Origin: Gyromitra esculenta
Taxonomy: Eukaryota; Ascomycota; Pezizomycetes; Pezizales; Discinaceae
Direction: 5' to 3'
DNA: 64,000 nt
Assembly: GCA_038503075.1 (NCBI GenBank)
Contig: JBCAML010000016.1
Coordinates: 558,001-622,000, forward strand
Shown here: positions 11,501-23,304 of the stretch, piece by piece
Layout: every line of letters begins with the position of its first letter
Numbering within the stretch: position 1 is the stretch's first letter
The notes under the pieces: model-generated
The model's input: the letters and a program-made list of their open reading frames with translations, nothing else
The model's database searches: none
What the model was told of the DNA's origin: nothing
Made by a program: the position numbers and the translations under genes

Positions 11501-14176
11501 GAGACTGCCAGCGATGGTAGGACCATACACCTCGTAGATGGAATGGATCAACCCGAATTCTGTTGGTCCAAGCTGGTTCTTATCGAGGATCCCGCTAACG
11601 AAGTATCCGTCGTGGAAAATGACGTCTCCTTCCTCACTGCCAGGGTACCATGAATCACCCGGTGTTTTACTCTTGCTGTATAGCGTAATACCGGCGAAAT
11701 GCTTCGGCTTGATATTCTCGAGGATGGTAGTCACAACCTGTTTCCCAGTCCACATAGGATGCGGCTTCATAATAGCCGGTTGTAATGTGATGATGCGGGA
11801 GCTCTTGGAGGCGAATAAAGAGTTGTGCTCCGGTAGCAGACAACTGTATAGCAGCTGCTGATATTCTGATCTGCTGAACATGGTATCGCGGTTTGTTAGC
11901 CAGACGCCCATGACTAGATGGTCCTGGATGAGGCCGCGGAGTGGCTTGCCAGCTGTGGAACCGAGGTATTGGGAGTCGGTGTTGGCAATCTCTTTGGCTT
12001 CCGCTCGGGCGAGTTCATTTTGTGGCAGATGCATGTTCATCTCGTCGCCGTCGAAGTCGGCATTGTAGGTGTTGCAGTTGGCGTAGTGCATACGGATTGT
12101 GCGTTCCTTCGGAAGAACCTTTGCGATGTGACCCATGATGGAGGGTTTGTGGAGTGTGGGTTGACGGTTCATGAGGACGACGTCGCCGTCGTGGAGATGA
12201 CGATGGACCTTCTTGGGGCGGGAGTCAGATGAAAGGAGGGCATCAGGGGTGAGGAGGGTTTTTGAGAGCTGTGTTCGTTTCTGGCGACCACTGGGTTCGC
12301 GGTCACCAGGGAGGCGTTGGACAGAGCCGTTCTCCATTTCGATGGCGACAGCGCCGGGCCAGCGGTCAGGTCCGTTGACAACGAGGGTCATCAACCAAGA
12401 GGCATTGATTTCGGTCACGGGTTCCGGGTAGGTGAGTTTGGACGCAAACACAGGAGGTACACCAATCTCGCGAGTTTCGATGTTGGGATCGGGGGAAATG
12501 ACGGAACGGGCGGCGAAGTTGACACGTTTGCCCATCATGTTCATTCGGAAGAGACCTTCTTTCTTTTCGAGCTTTTGCTTGATTCCTTCTTCGATTGAGC
12601 GCGCAGCCATTCCAGTGATGGGGGATTTGGACGAATCAAGGAAAGTATTGACGTCTTCTTGTAGAGTGACAAAGGACTCGATGAGGCGGCGGACGGATTC
12701 GGAACGCGATTCATGGGTGCTGGATAGGTTGTTGTATAGCTCATTCCGGTCACGGATGTATAAACAATCTTGAAGGATCTTAACAAGATGTTTGTTGACG
12801 GCGGCCTCAGAGACTTCGCCGCCGGAGAACTGTGGGGGGCGGAACTTGGTCGGCGGGATAGCGATCGCGTGCAGGAAGAACATATCCGGCTTGACAGGTG
12901 GCGGGTGCTTGTCTACTGTAGAACGTGGTGCGTAGAGTAACTGGGTGATTTCCGGCTCGTTGCGGAAGAGGCGGATGAGAGTGTTGAGAACTTCAATCGA
13001 AGGAAGGAGGCGACCAGCACCGCCTTTCTTTTCTGCGGCTTCTTGCAGGACGAGTTCAGACTCTGTGTCTTCTTCTTCCATTTCTTCCTCATCCTCATCC
13101 ATCTCGACCTCCCCACCGATGCCTTCATCAATCTCCATAACATCGCCGCCATATTTTTTACTAGGCGGTGGTTTAAGCTTTCTTCGGTCCAACGCAGCAT
13201 TTCGTCGTCGTAGACCCAACTGAGAGTTCTGATTGCGCGCCTTAGGGGGAAGTGGTTTCTCGAAAATCTTAGAAAACCCATCTGCGCGAAAAGTGGGCGC
13301 GATCCTACAAATTCCAGTCAGAAACCGTGACCAAGAAAAGAGCTACATCGTCGATGAGTCTTCCGTGACGAAAAACTCACGCTTGGCAACGATTGCACTT
13401 CCTGGGCTTCATAATATCCGCCAAAAATTCCTTCACAAGCCCCCGTCTCTCTTCCGCCACACTCATAATCTTTGCTGAACTCCAATTGCTCACATTGGAC
13501 TTATTCCGCCGTATTGCCTTATTCACGAACCGTTCTCTTCTCGCAAGAAACGAGTCTAGATCGTCTTCGTCGTCCGTCTCGATGTCATCCCCAGGCCCTT
13601 CCTCATCTGCTCCAGCACCTCTAACCTTGCCTGCGGTTGCTGTAGACTTGGTCTTGATTTGGATATCGTCCAACTGTTGCGCCTCCAGTAGGAGCCCATG
13701 TTGGATTAGCTTGAGCTTGCAAGCGTAGCGGTTAACTACAGGCCTGGCCATTCGTAGGTGGAAGCAGTAAACGCATGTTGATCGCAGTAGCCGTAGCATC
13801 TGAGCAAAGAATAAAGGGTGGTAAACAGGGACCGGAAGCGCAATGTGACCCGTGTGTCCTGGACAGTACTTGTAATCCAAATGGCAAGTTGAGCATCTAT
13901 AGCCATATCATTAATAAAATTAAAATTAAAAAACCAACCCCGCAGTGCATGGGTAGAGCTCAATTCGACATACCGTTGCCTCAGAGCATCACTTGCGCCT
14001 AAAGCTGGATCATAGAGACCCCCAATAACTGGTACTGGAATCTTCCCTGGCGCAGTATTTTCAAATGTCACCGGATTGACGATTTGCTTCACAGATACAT
14101 TCTGGATATCCTCAGTCGACAAAAAGGTGAAATCAACGGATGTGACCTCCGAGGCCACAGGGTTCGAGATATTCAT
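8554..14176 (-). CDS. RPA190: DNA-directed RNA polymerase I largest subunit (A190)
   Basis: Catalytic subunit transcribing the 35S pre-rRNA in the nucleolus. Exons from the 5' end: 14176-13974, 13896-13381, 13304-10790, 10712-10407, 10354-9122, 9065-8899 and 8836-8554, together 1740 residues. The start [16 protein letters not shown] matches the family; an ATG-like frame further upstream (GTG at 14194) was rejected. Landmarks: zinc-binding [18 protein letters not shown] and CNRCQA near the N-terminus, the active-site motif [14 protein letters not shown] (near 12040-12062), bridge-helix and trigger-loop regions including [19 protein letters not shown], and a long acidic insert in the jaw (around 9480-9760) that is characteristic of A190. 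All junctions preserve frame. Codon bias is much less GC-rich than in RRP44. It is divergent to the first F-box/ankyrin unit, with about 245 bp between them. Confidence 0.96.
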
Positions 14177-14421
14177 GTTTTGGCAGTCTTTCACCTATGG
14201 GGCGGCGGTTGTGGTTGCTGCAGATGACGCTCACCGCAAAGAAACAGACGCTCTAAAAGGTTTTTTTTTTTTGGCAGGAACGGAAAGTGAAAAGAGGCCG
14301 AATGAGACTTCCGGGTAACGAGCCTTGGCGTCGTGCTTACGCGATCGTCGCGTGGGGTTGGCGTGGTTGTTGGATTAAGAATTGCAATCTGGACTGAAAA
14401 TAACAGCTGCATAATATACCT

Positions 14422-15011
14422 ATGCTGCTTCTCGACCTCCCCCAAGAGCTCCTCTTTGATATCTTTGACTGCCTTGATCTTCCTTTGTGCTTCCTCCTTC
14501 GTCAAATAGACTGCCGTCTCTACTCTCTCACAACCCCCAAAATCCTCACGTTTCTGCTGCCGCGTATGGTAATAAATCCTGGCAAAGCTCGTATCAAAAA
14601 GGCCCCAAGCCTGCATCGAGCTTCGCAGTGGTGGGTAATAATGGCTGTATCTGGCGCCGTCGTCCATGCCGTCAGAATGCTAGGAAATACTAGCCCAGAA
14701 GCATAATCCAGAACGGTATCTAGCGAGTCCCACTACTCCATTAGGCCGTCCATAGCGCCGACGAGAGCCTCCTACGCTTACCGTCAGAAAAAGGAATTGA
14801 CGTCAATTCTACAGACCACATGGGCGCCACAGCACTTCATTTGTTGGCTGCGATCAAAGAACCTAGCGATAGTCACATTGTCAAGCTGAGGTTTCTTGAG
14901 AATGGGCTTAATCTCGACCATTTTGGTAACGAGGGGCTAACGCCGCTTTGCCGTGCTGTACTTAGGTCTGATAGAGTTGTTAGGATTCTAGCGCTGTATT
15001 ACTGGGGTTGA
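14422..15011 (+). pseudogene. Broken F-box/ankyrin gene, unit 1
   Basis: The frame opens with an F-box-like start (MLLLDLPQELLFDIFDCLDLPL) similar to the intact unit at 15555, then loses similarity by about 14540 and hits a stop at 14706. A separate frame at 14820-15011 encodes ankyrin-type sequence (GATALHLLAAIKE, then HFGNEGLTPLCRAVLRS). The pieces are in the order of the intact paralogue but in broken frames, and no intron joining them restores a complete protein that I could find. Read as a decaying paralogue; a short expressed F-box protein from the first part cannot be excluded. Confidence 0.6.
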
Positions 15012-15554
15012 TGACCTTTGGGGAATTTAGCGGGGCTTGCTTTCGTGAACATAGGACAGGATGGGTAATAATAGCTGTGTGTCTATATGAAGATATTTTT
15101 GGTTATGAGGTGTGACTAGTAGGGTCTACGGTTCAAGTTGGTTCAAGTCTCGAAAGGGACTGATATAAATCGAATATTTCAGTAGATTTCGCTTGACTAG
15201 TGGACGGGATGATATACAAAGCACGAAGGCACAGGCTCTACCTCCTCTACCAAAATGATGAGATCTAGCGACGAGTCAGTAGTCTATTAGCGGCCAGATC
15301 CTACCAGAAAATATCTTTTCCAATAGATTTTCTGTGTGGATGAAGTTGGTCGCTTCACCTCCAGGACTTGAAGGTTGTTCGTTTTTACCTTTACAGCCAT
15401 CCGAATGACAAGGGTAAGGTAATTACAAACTGGGCTGGGCTTGGGCTGTTGACTTACCATAGGTCAACACGAAGAGACCTTCAAGACTGCACATCATGGA
15501 ACCGAAAGCTATAATAAACTCACCATAACGAACAAAAAAACCTACACTCCAGCG
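15012..15554. other. Spacer between F-box/ankyrin units
   Basis: No reading frame worth calling. It includes the upstream region of the intact unit; no promoter element could be assigned. Confidence 0.5.
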
Positions 15555-16337
15555 ATGCTTTCCGAAATCCCTCTCGAGCTCCATTACGAGATAATCAAAG
15601 ACCTCGACTTCCTCTCCTCCCTCTCACTCCTTCAAACAAGCCGCTATTTCCACCTCCTCCTAACCCCGCAAGTTCTCAGATTCACAGAGATAAGCGAAGG
15701 ATGTCACGTAACGGCGGTGTATCTCGCAGCAACACACAAAAATGAAGAGCTAATCCGAAAGCTCTTGGCGCAAAACCCAGGAACCACAGTCAGAGATGGT
15801 GACATCACGATCTCCGACAAAAGCCAGGCTGTAACCAAAGTTGTAGAAGCACTACTACGCCAGGGTTCCAAAAGCGTGGTGTACGGCCCCGATCTCGAAG
15901 AACCACCGCTTCATTGGGCGATCAGAAAAGGCCATGAGGACGTGGCGCGGCGGCTGCTGGAAAGCAGTATCGATGTCAACATGAAGTGCACAATCGGCCA
16001 AACGCCACTCCATGTAGCGACCTTTCGGCAACACTGCTTCAACGAACGCTTCGTCAAGCTACTATTGGATTACGGGGCCGATGTCAACAGCGTTGATGAT
16101 GATGGTGAAACAGCACTCCATACGGCGGTGGATGCAGGCTGCGTATTGTGTGCTACGATTCTGCTCGAAGGTGGGGCAGATCCGACGATTAGAAATGCTG
16201 GTGGTATAATAGCGTTCGATCTTATCATGATTGAAACAGGGTTTGGGGGTATGCAGTGTAGGCCCCCGCGGTCGTACGACCCACAGAGCTTTATTGAACT
16301 CTTCGATCGCTACGGCATAACTAAGGGGAGTGAGTGA
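15555..16337 (+). CDS. F-box and ankyrin-repeat protein
   Basis: Single-exon frame of 260 residues. The first 40 residues form an F-box-like helix pair (MLSEIPLELHYEIIKDLDFLSSLSLLQTSRYFHLLL), expected to bind Skp1 in an SCF ubiquitin ligase. It is followed by about four ankyrin repeats (VTAVYLAATHKNEELIRKLL, then PPLHWAIRKGHEDVARRLL, TPLHVATF and ETALHTAVDAGCVLCATILLEGGADP), expected to bind the substrate. The C-terminal 30 residues are not repeat-like. It sits between two broken paralogues in the same orientation, so it is the surviving member of a tandem group. The target is unknown. F-box/ankyrin families are often expanded and fast-changing in filamentous fungi. Confidence 0.8.
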   Translation: MLSEIPLELHYEIIKDLDFLSSLSLLQTSRYFHLLLTPQVLRFTEISEGCHVTAVYLAATHKNEELIRKLLAQNPGTTVRDGDITISDKSQAVTKVVEALLRQGSKSVVYGPDLEEPPLHWAIRKGHEDVARRLLESSIDVNMKCTIGQTPLHVATFRQHCFNERFVKLLLDYGADVNSVDDDGETALHTAVDAGCVLCATILLEGGADPTIRNAGGIIAFDLIMIETGFGGMQCRPPRSYDPQSFIELFDRYGITKGSE

Positions 16338-16956
16338 GTGTCTGGGCTCTGAAATCAACGGCTGAACGGTGGTTGTTAAAAGGGGGGTCACAGTTCTAAG
16401 GGGGTGTTTTAAAAATTCGCGGCAGTACCTAGAGAGTCTATGCTCGACATCTTAGCAAGAACTAAGAAGCTATATGGGTATAAAATATATTGAGTTTTGA
16501 CAGGTGGAATTGAAATAGGCTTTGCTATATATCAAACGTTTGAAGTATTTGGAAATCCAAGATCATTTAAACCCAGAAATATAGGGAGGCAGGAGGAATA
16601 CATGTAGTATTAGTAAAGATGTCTATTAAGATACTAGATGACGTTGTAGGACCACATATCCTGGGGCTTGTTCCTTTCTCCAAGCCTCCACCCACGCCAG
16701 CCCTATGTAATACAGTCCATATTTCATCCACCCAAGGGCGTCTTCGAATCATTTGATAGTAAAATATCTTAAGATAGGATGTGGTGACTTGATGTCTTTC
16801 CAAATACATTTAGTTAACCCCAATACTAGATTAAGAGCGAGTGAGAGGTTATGGTGGAGAAGGTTACAATAAGCGTTTCAAACTAAGCCAAGTGGAGAAA
16901 CACGTTTCGCGGTGCTGCCAGGCCTAACTTTTTGGGGTCTAGACCAATGAGACTAC
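16338..16956. other. Spacer between F-box/ankyrin units
   Basis: No supported gene. A minus frame at 16567-16809 has no recognisable motif. Confidence 0.45.
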
Positions 16957-17444
16957 ATGTATCCATCCATGTCGCTTCTCGACTTTCACAGCAAGATCCT
17001 CCCTGAGGTCTGCAAATATCTCGACTTCCTCTTCTCTCTCGATCTCCTCACAGCACACCACCCCCGTTCCTATTCACTCCTTGCCAAGCAAGTTCTAGAT
17101 CTTGTGGGCCATAACGACGTATGCGGGATGATAGCTCTCTCTCTCTCACCGCAACATACGGCTGTAGACAGCTAGTCAGACTACTCTTGACGAAAGGACC
17201 ACGTGTCGTAGTAGCCGATAACAGAGAAGCCCTAGAATCATGCACTGAGGGGTTCGATCTTAATGGCACTGTCAAACGAATACTAGACCGCGGTGCCAAA
17301 AGCGAAATCTGGCACAGCAATGGCGAAAGATATTTACTGCTCTGGGCACTCCATCTGCAGCAAAAGGAGATACTGCAACTATTGCTAGAGCATGGAATTA
17401 ACATCAACATGAAGCGGTCCCACGATGAATCCACGGCACTTCAT

Positions 17445-17577
17445 ACTCGGATACCACACGAAGAACCTGAAAATGCATGTTCTAGGTCGGAGTTTCTGGT
17501 TGGTTGGATCTAGCAATATCAGCTTACTGATCGGTTAACTTGATATCCTTGTTTTCAGGTTCTTCGTGATGTACTCG
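17445..17577. mobile_element. MITE-like element, family A, copy 1
   Basis: About 133 bp with terminal inverted repeats sharing the core GAAGAACCTGAAAA (left arm 17445-17473; right arm 17552-17577, read as its complement). The interior is highly similar to the element at 17702-17838. No transposase is encoded. Confidence 0.75.
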
Positions 17578-17705
17578 TGATCCAGGGTATGAACCTGAAA
17601 ACATGGTTGGTGAATTTGTATGGCGAAATATCCGTGCACGACTCCATAGCATACAAAGCCACACACCCCATGTTTTCAGGTTCATATCCTGGATCACGAG
17701 TACTC
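17571..17705. mobile_element. Inverted-repeat element between the two family A copies
   Basis: Arms 17571-17606 and 17668-17705 are near-perfect inverted repeats with few mismatches, around a 61-bp loop. Each arm again contains AACCTGAAAACATGG, so it is related to family A at its core and overlaps the ends of both flanking copies. Confidence 0.7.
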
Positions 17706-17838
17706 GGATACCACATGAAGAATCTGAAAATGCATGTTCTAGGTCGGGGTTTCTGGTTGGCTGGATCTAGCTATATCGACTTCCTGATTGATCAACCTAA
17801 TACGCTTGTTTTTAGGTTCTTCATGATGTATCCGAGTA
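17702..17838. mobile_element. MITE-like element, family A, copy 2
   Basis: About 137 bp, beginning ACTCGGATACCACATGAAGA and ending in the complement of ACTCGGATACATCATGAAGA. The left half of the interior is almost identical to copy 1 over about 60 bp. Confidence 0.75.
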
Positions 17839-18250
17839 TCCAAGTATAGGGTGCAGCTCCATGTTAGCCAACGCATGCATGCAGTTTATCTGCTGCTGGG
17901 GAATAGAGCTAGTCAGTTGTCAGTAGATTACAGCAGGTGCATATCATACGATGTACTACAGGATGATATAGCTATGACGCAGGGAGATAATATATTTGAA
18001 CTGTCAGATCCGAAATGCGATCCTAATTATTATGTCCGAAGTGAGCGGTGCAGAGTGTGTAAACCTCTAGTACATCCCACTTCAAAAAATAGATTTGCGT
18101 GGAAGCCGTAGAGTGCTAATAGAAATTGTAGGTCCCCCATCATACAGGAGGAATAAAGTTGGATCAAATCATCAACAAACGCCTTCTAGGATAGCATAAA
18201 TATTAACCCCAGGGCAACGATTGGGCAAATTTGTGAAATTTCAAAAGTTG

Positions 18251-18481
18251 TGTACTACGGGTGTTGGGGAAAGTCTGATGACAGGTGGCGGTGCAGCTCT
18301 TTTCTTGGGGGACTCAAACTCACTTGAATTACTAACTTTATTCAATGTTTAATACATAGCATTCACCATCTCTTATCATTTTCACTAGGTCTCTCGAAGA
18401 GTTGTGGAGTAGGAAGAAAGACTGACAGCTCCTGCTTGCACCGCCACCTGTCATCAGACTTGCCCCCACACCCGTAGTACA
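18251..18481. mobile_element. MITE-like element, family B
   Basis: 231 bp bounded by inverted repeats of about 45 bp starting TGTACTACGGGTGT, with only two mismatches over the first 44 bases, both transversions. The AT-rich centre has no coding capacity. High arm identity suggests recent insertion. Confidence 0.8.
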
Positions 18482-19241
18482 GGAGGACTACACACTCTGT
18501 ACCTATGTGCTCGCACACCATACCGCGGAAACTGGTGGTATATGGCTCAAAATTGGTATTTGGCTTAAGTCAGTTAGATATAAAACAGTTTCTATCCTTT
18601 ATACTACATTCACTACTATATCAGATTTAGTTAAGGCGATTGCCAGGTCATATCTCGGCAGTTTCTCCGGTACTAGCAAATGCTAGTATATGTGCGATTG
18701 GAGGGGCTTCTCTGTGATACTCCATTCTAGTCTCATACTCCATTAGATATATACGATACTAAACACTATTGCTGAATAATTACTGATGTTTAAGGGCCAT
18801 TACTTTCACCACATATGAACTCACAAGATATTCTCTGAGATATGCATGAGCCCCATCCAAAACGTGTAATACCTAATGCATTGACTACAGCAGAGATGTG
18901 TTCGATTCGTGGTTTATAGTGTCAAATATCATTACTCAGGGAGGGCCTGGCAGAATGTCCAACACGCAAGCCAGCTGCCCTTTACAAGTGCTAAGATAAG
19001 CCAAAGCTCTTTCTTTCTTTGCCCCCCCCCATGGCAATCCAAGACCGAGTCTGGTTGTTTGACGACATGCACAGTCCAGCTGTGGCTGAGTGACTTCTCC
19101 ACATCCGGTGACTGGGGTAGGCGAGCCTCGGCCGTAGTGCTCGGCGGGACCAAATTCTGGGTGCATCTTTGCACCACCACCACCACCCAAGCCTGCCCCC
19201 CAGTTTCTACATCTCCCAGGAATCCCCCCAAAAAACCAAAT
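18482..19241. other. Intergenic stretch upstream of the HIRIP3-like gene
   Basis: No gene supported. The last 300 bp are probably promoter and 5' UTR of the downstream gene; a frame opening at 18909 runs into that gene but has no features of its own. Confidence 0.5.
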
Positions 19242-21021
19242 ATGGACAGCGACGATGACAAGAGCATGGGCGGCTCTGCCCCCATTGCCAATTCCGAACA
19301 AATCGCCTCGGCCCTACGGTCTGCAGTGCAGAAGCAGTTTAAGCTGGACGGCAACGTTATCCCCAGTGTCATGCGGGCGCGCGTTGAAGAAGAACTAGGT
19401 CTTGGAGAAGGTTTTTTCAAAAGCGATCCGCACTGGAAGTCCGAGTGCAAGGCTATCATCAAGGGCGAGTTCGTGAGTTTTTATGCGCAGAAAAAGATCG
19501 CTTATGGGAAAATCAACCTGAACTAACGCGTTTTCTCTCTCTTTCTTTCTACAGGAGACTCTGACCGAAGTAGCAGAAGTAGATGAAGCTCCTGCACCAA
19601 AGAAGAAACCTGGGAGGAAACCTGCTGCGAAAAAAGCCAGCGCCGCAAAACCACCAGCTAAAAGAGTCGCCGCGAAAAAAACAAAAAAAGATGAGCCTGT
19701 CGGCAACGATGAGGCTGGAATTGAGGAGAAGGAGGAGGAGGATGAAACACCCAAGAAGCCAGCAGCTCGACGAGGAAAAGCAGCACCGAAGAAGGCCACC
19801 CCGAAGAAAGTAACCCCTAAAAGAAGAAAGGCGAAACCTACTGTGGAGGACGAGGAAGACGAAATTGAAGATGCTGCGCCGGCGCCAGCACCAGTAGCGC
19901 CATTAGCGTCGACAGCGCCGACAGCACCAACCGCAGTAGCAGGGAGCGATAGTGAATTATCAGAGCTTGAAGACGAACCTCCAAAAAAAACAACGAAGAG
20001 GACGCGGGTTCCTAATAATGCGGAATCCAAGAAACCAACGCCGAAACGGTCAAAAGCGAAACCTGCTGTAAACGAAGATTCCGACGTTGGCGAAGATGTA
20101 CCTGAACCACCTACTACGGCACCTGTTGCAGTAGCTAGCGACAGTGAACTGTTAGCCACCGCCGACGAACCACCCAAGAAGAAGCCCGGAAAGCGATCAC
20201 TAAGCGCCTCCGGCGCAGGCGCAAAGTCGGTCAGCCCTAAGAAGAAAGCGAAAATGACACCCAGAACCTCTCCTAAAGAGGAACGGAAAGAGCCCATGGC
20301 CATAGAAGAGCCTGAAGCACCAGAGCGCCCATCAACCCCTGCAGCTGACGATGCCGGAAGCGACGGTGAAATGTCTGTTGTCCTAGACCCTACTCCCCAA
20401 AAGGGTAGATCAAGCGCCGCTAGAAAAGTACCAGCCCCCAAGAAAACGAAGAGCCCTAAAGTGCCACAGGGACGGAAATCAAAAGCCAAAAAAGCAGATG
20501 TAGGTTGCATTTATGTTCCTCTCTATTACAGACAGTTAGTAATACATCAGTAGTCAAAAGAAGATGTCCCTCTAGATCCCGAACAGGAACAACTCAAGAA
20601 CCTCAAAGCCTGGCTCCTCAAATGCGGTGTACGTTTCGTCCTTTCTCCTCCTGCAAACTTGGACCACTAACCGACTCCATTATAGATCCGCAAGATCTGG
20701 TCCCGTGAGCTCGCAAAATTCGAAAACCCTCGCGCACAAATCACACACCTCAAATCCCTCCTTACAGAAGCCGGCATGACCGGTCGCTACTCCGCCGACA
20801 AAGCCAAAAAGATCAAAGAAGAGCGGGAACTCCGTGCCGAAGTCGAAGCAGTGCAACTAGGAGCCGGTGAATGGGGCCACGATGACGAAGGCTCAGGAAA
20901 AAGGAAAGTTAGCACTAGATCAATGAGGAATGCACCAGCCGCCAAAACGACGACGGAAAAGAAGGAGATCCGTGGATTGGAGGAATTTGCGTTCCTAGAT
21001 GATCAGAGTGATTCCGATTAA
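19242..21021 (+). CDS. HIRIP3-like / DEK-C-domain nuclear protein
   Basis: Exons 19242-19472, 19555-20499, 20554-20628 and 20686-21021 give 528 residues, all junctions in phase 0. Residues about 14-77 form a small helical domain resembling the DEK C-terminal fold (EQIASALRSAVQKQFK to FFKSDPHWKSECKAIIKGEF). Residues about 80-400 are low-complexity, Lys/Ala/Pro-rich with PKKKPGRKP-type AT-hook-like stretches and alternating acidic patches. The C-terminal block (LKAWLLKCGIRKIWSREL, then GMTGRYSADKAKKIKEE) matches my memory of the conserved C-terminus of HIRA-interacting protein 3, a histone-binding protein. Likely role: chromatin or histone chaperone function in the nucleus. The assignment rests on the C-terminal motif and could be to a broader family. 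Confidence 0.8.
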
Positions 21022-22037
21022 AGAGGTTATGGTTATTAGCGCACCGACTTCATTCCCTTCTTTAAAAAAACTGTTAATGCTTTTTTGGTTTGGTTTGGTT
21101 GGTTTGGGATATCAAGGGTTCTTAGGGGCTTTGTATTTGTTCTTGGTTACTTTTCTTTTGTAATGCCGAAGCGATGTACGGTTTTTTTTTTTTGTTTGGT
21201 CGTTTCATGAAAATTTGTTTTCGGTATTTAACTATGCCTATAAAAAAGCATTTTCGCGACGCCTCTGGACGAAAAAGGGGAAGAGGGCAGAGGGAACAAA
21301 TTAATTGAAGAATCATGCGGGGGTTCCGTCAGGCCTTTACTTAAGATTATCGTGTACTGTTCGATTTGCTGGTTACTTAAATCGTTAAGGGAATAACGTG
21401 TAACTTATGTCACTGCCTATTGTAGACTGGTCCTTGTTCCTGTAGATGCTTGTTAGTGCTAGGATAAACCCACAAGGCAAACCCTAGTTGCCACCTGAAG
21501 ATTGTCAGTCATGTATTATCACTCGGGTTTTTTGCAAAATATATTGTTGAAGGAGCTTCCTAATACGGGTACCTCCACGGGTGTGGCTTCGGAGTTGGAA
21601 ATGACTGAGAGACAGGTAACCGAGCACACGGGTACTCGGGCACCCAAAGAGCTATTTAGATAGGGGCCGTATGCCCACCCCAAGCAAGCATAAGCAATAC
21701 AAGCAATCAAGCCTCCTACTCCTCCCTACGCGCCCCAATATTACAACATATATCTCGTCTATTTATTATTCTATTCGGCACATTCAACCCTTGGGTTATG
21801 GTGCTCTTGAAACACAAATAAACCAACATCAGAGACAAGAATAAGTCACAAGACGACCAAACCAAGCAAACAAAAAAAAACCCCCCACTCACACCCCACC
21901 ACCACCTTCAACACTCCTTTCCTATCCTCTTCCTTACTCCTTCTCCCCGCTGCGTGGCCTGCGTGCTTTTCATCAGTTCTGCACCTTCGGAAAGGCGATC
22001 TCACTGATTACTCTACATCTCTCTACCCTACTTCGTC
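21022..22037. other. Intergenic stretch with possible LTR remnant
   Basis: No gene. It contains a hairpin (21774-21803) that recurs at 23617-23646 with compensating changes (see findings). The stretch 21560-21810 has LTR-like features (TATA-like words, then a TTCAAC/TTATGGT junction) but no partner LTR was found. Confidence 0.4.
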
Positions 22038-22307
22038 TCAATATCCCCACATCCCCACATCTCCACATCTTCCTTTCCCCCTTCTCTTCCTCTTCCACCT
22101 CTCTTCCTCTCTGGTACTCTTGAACTCCTGCCAAACTCTTACTGCCCATTCAACCCCTTTCTTACTGTACAGCAACTTATCCTTATCCGCTGGCATGTTC
22201 AATTCCCTCGCAGCCCCCTTTTTAATTTTCTCTATCCCATGACATTTCGTAAGCACATGCTCCGCGTCCTGTGGCATCAGCAAAAACCGGGGTGCGCCTA
22301 AGCGCAC
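22038..22307 (-). pseudogene. Fragment of a non-LTR retrotransposon C-terminus (possible)
   Basis: A frame of 89 residues contains PQDAEHVLTKCHGIEKIKK, which resembles the AEHVLLxC part of the Cys/His tail that follows reverse transcriptase and RNase H in Tad-type LINEs of fungi, then LLYSKKGVEWAVRVWQEF in the position of the usual last helix. No reverse transcriptase lies upstream, so it would be a 5'-truncated relic. Assignment is by motif memory only. Confidence 0.35.
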
Positions 22308-23304
22308 CTCCCAAATTTAGTACCTTTATATGCGTCTAGTACATTGATAATTCCATGGCCAATATACTGCCTATGATACGTTGGTACGCCCAGTACGTCG
22401 CCACCACAGTACGTCTAACACGTCTAGCACGCCCATACGTCCGCCTCTGTCAAATCATTCTAAGTCCTCTTGAATTCACGAGATAGCTACAAATATATTA
22501 TTATTACACTACTACATGTAGTATTAACTTCGGACTACCGATTTAGGATAACGCCTAGTTAGGGTATCCTAGAAATAAAGAAAAAATAATCATTTATAAC
22601 TATCTTTCATATCGCTACATGCTATCATTAGTCCGACCTGCAATACTAATGGCAGCGAAAGAAATATGTAATAGCACAAATATATATATACATGCGCATA
22701 TACTGTATAAGATATTATCCCAAGCCCTTCATCCTTCGGTTTCAGTGTTCTGTATCTCCTTTTTTGCTCAAAATAGTCGGTAAGCTTTAGGTCGCAAAAA
22801 AAAATTTATTTCGCTGCCGGATCCCCAGTTGCCCCGCCTCCGGAAAACCTCACGCATAGCCGGAACTTTCAAGAACGAGTAGGTGAACTATTTTTCGATC
22901 ATCCGTTAACTTTGTTTGGCTGGAAAGTATATATCTTCCTAGGAACTCGAATCTCACCGGACACAAGTGAAGAGATTGCCATGATCATGAAACACACTAG
23001 AAAATGAATTCGTATTGGATTTAATAGAGGACCGAATGAGTGCAGTGAATGATGCTGAAGAATACAAAGGGAATAGCATAGAGAATGGATAGTAATGGAC
23101 TTCGAACTAGGATGAAACCCAGGATTTTGGTGTGTGGAAGGCCGCGAGAAAAGAAATAACGAAGGTCACCCCCATCAACTTGATGGCAATACTGTTGACT
23201 ATGGCGCTATATAGATATTAGCTATCAGTAGTTTCTAATTTGATTAACGGCATACCATATTTTCCCTAATTTTGCTTGCATAACGGGAAGTCCTAGTTTC
23301 CCAC
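22308..23304. other. AT-rich intergenic stretch
   Basis: No gene seen. Around 22380-22445 there is a cluster of ACGTC/ACGCC words spaced irregularly, and around 22680 a short TA microsatellite. Confidence 0.5.

Larger units (their letters stand above)
16957..18111 (+). pseudogene. Broken F-box/ankyrin gene, unit 3, with inserted elements
   Basis: An F-box-like start (SLLDFHSKILPEVCKYLDFLFSLDLL) runs into a stop at 17175; the ankyrin part continues in another frame from about 17121 (GCRQLVRLLLTKGPRVV, then LLLWALHLQQKEILQLLLEHGININMK), so there is at least one frameshift. At the ankyrin motif ESTALH (about 17444) the sequence is interrupted by about 395 bp of inverted-repeat elements. Ankyrin-like sequence resumes at about 17850 (QLHVSQRMHAVYLLLGNRAS) and ends at 18111. 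The gene is therefore disabled by both a frameshift and insertion. Confidence 0.7.

Noticed and set aside
14191..14667. 158-residue minus frame between RPA190 and the F-box unit
   Set aside because: It opposes the F-box coding strand and is not needed for RPA190, whose start is fixed by the family motif at 14176.
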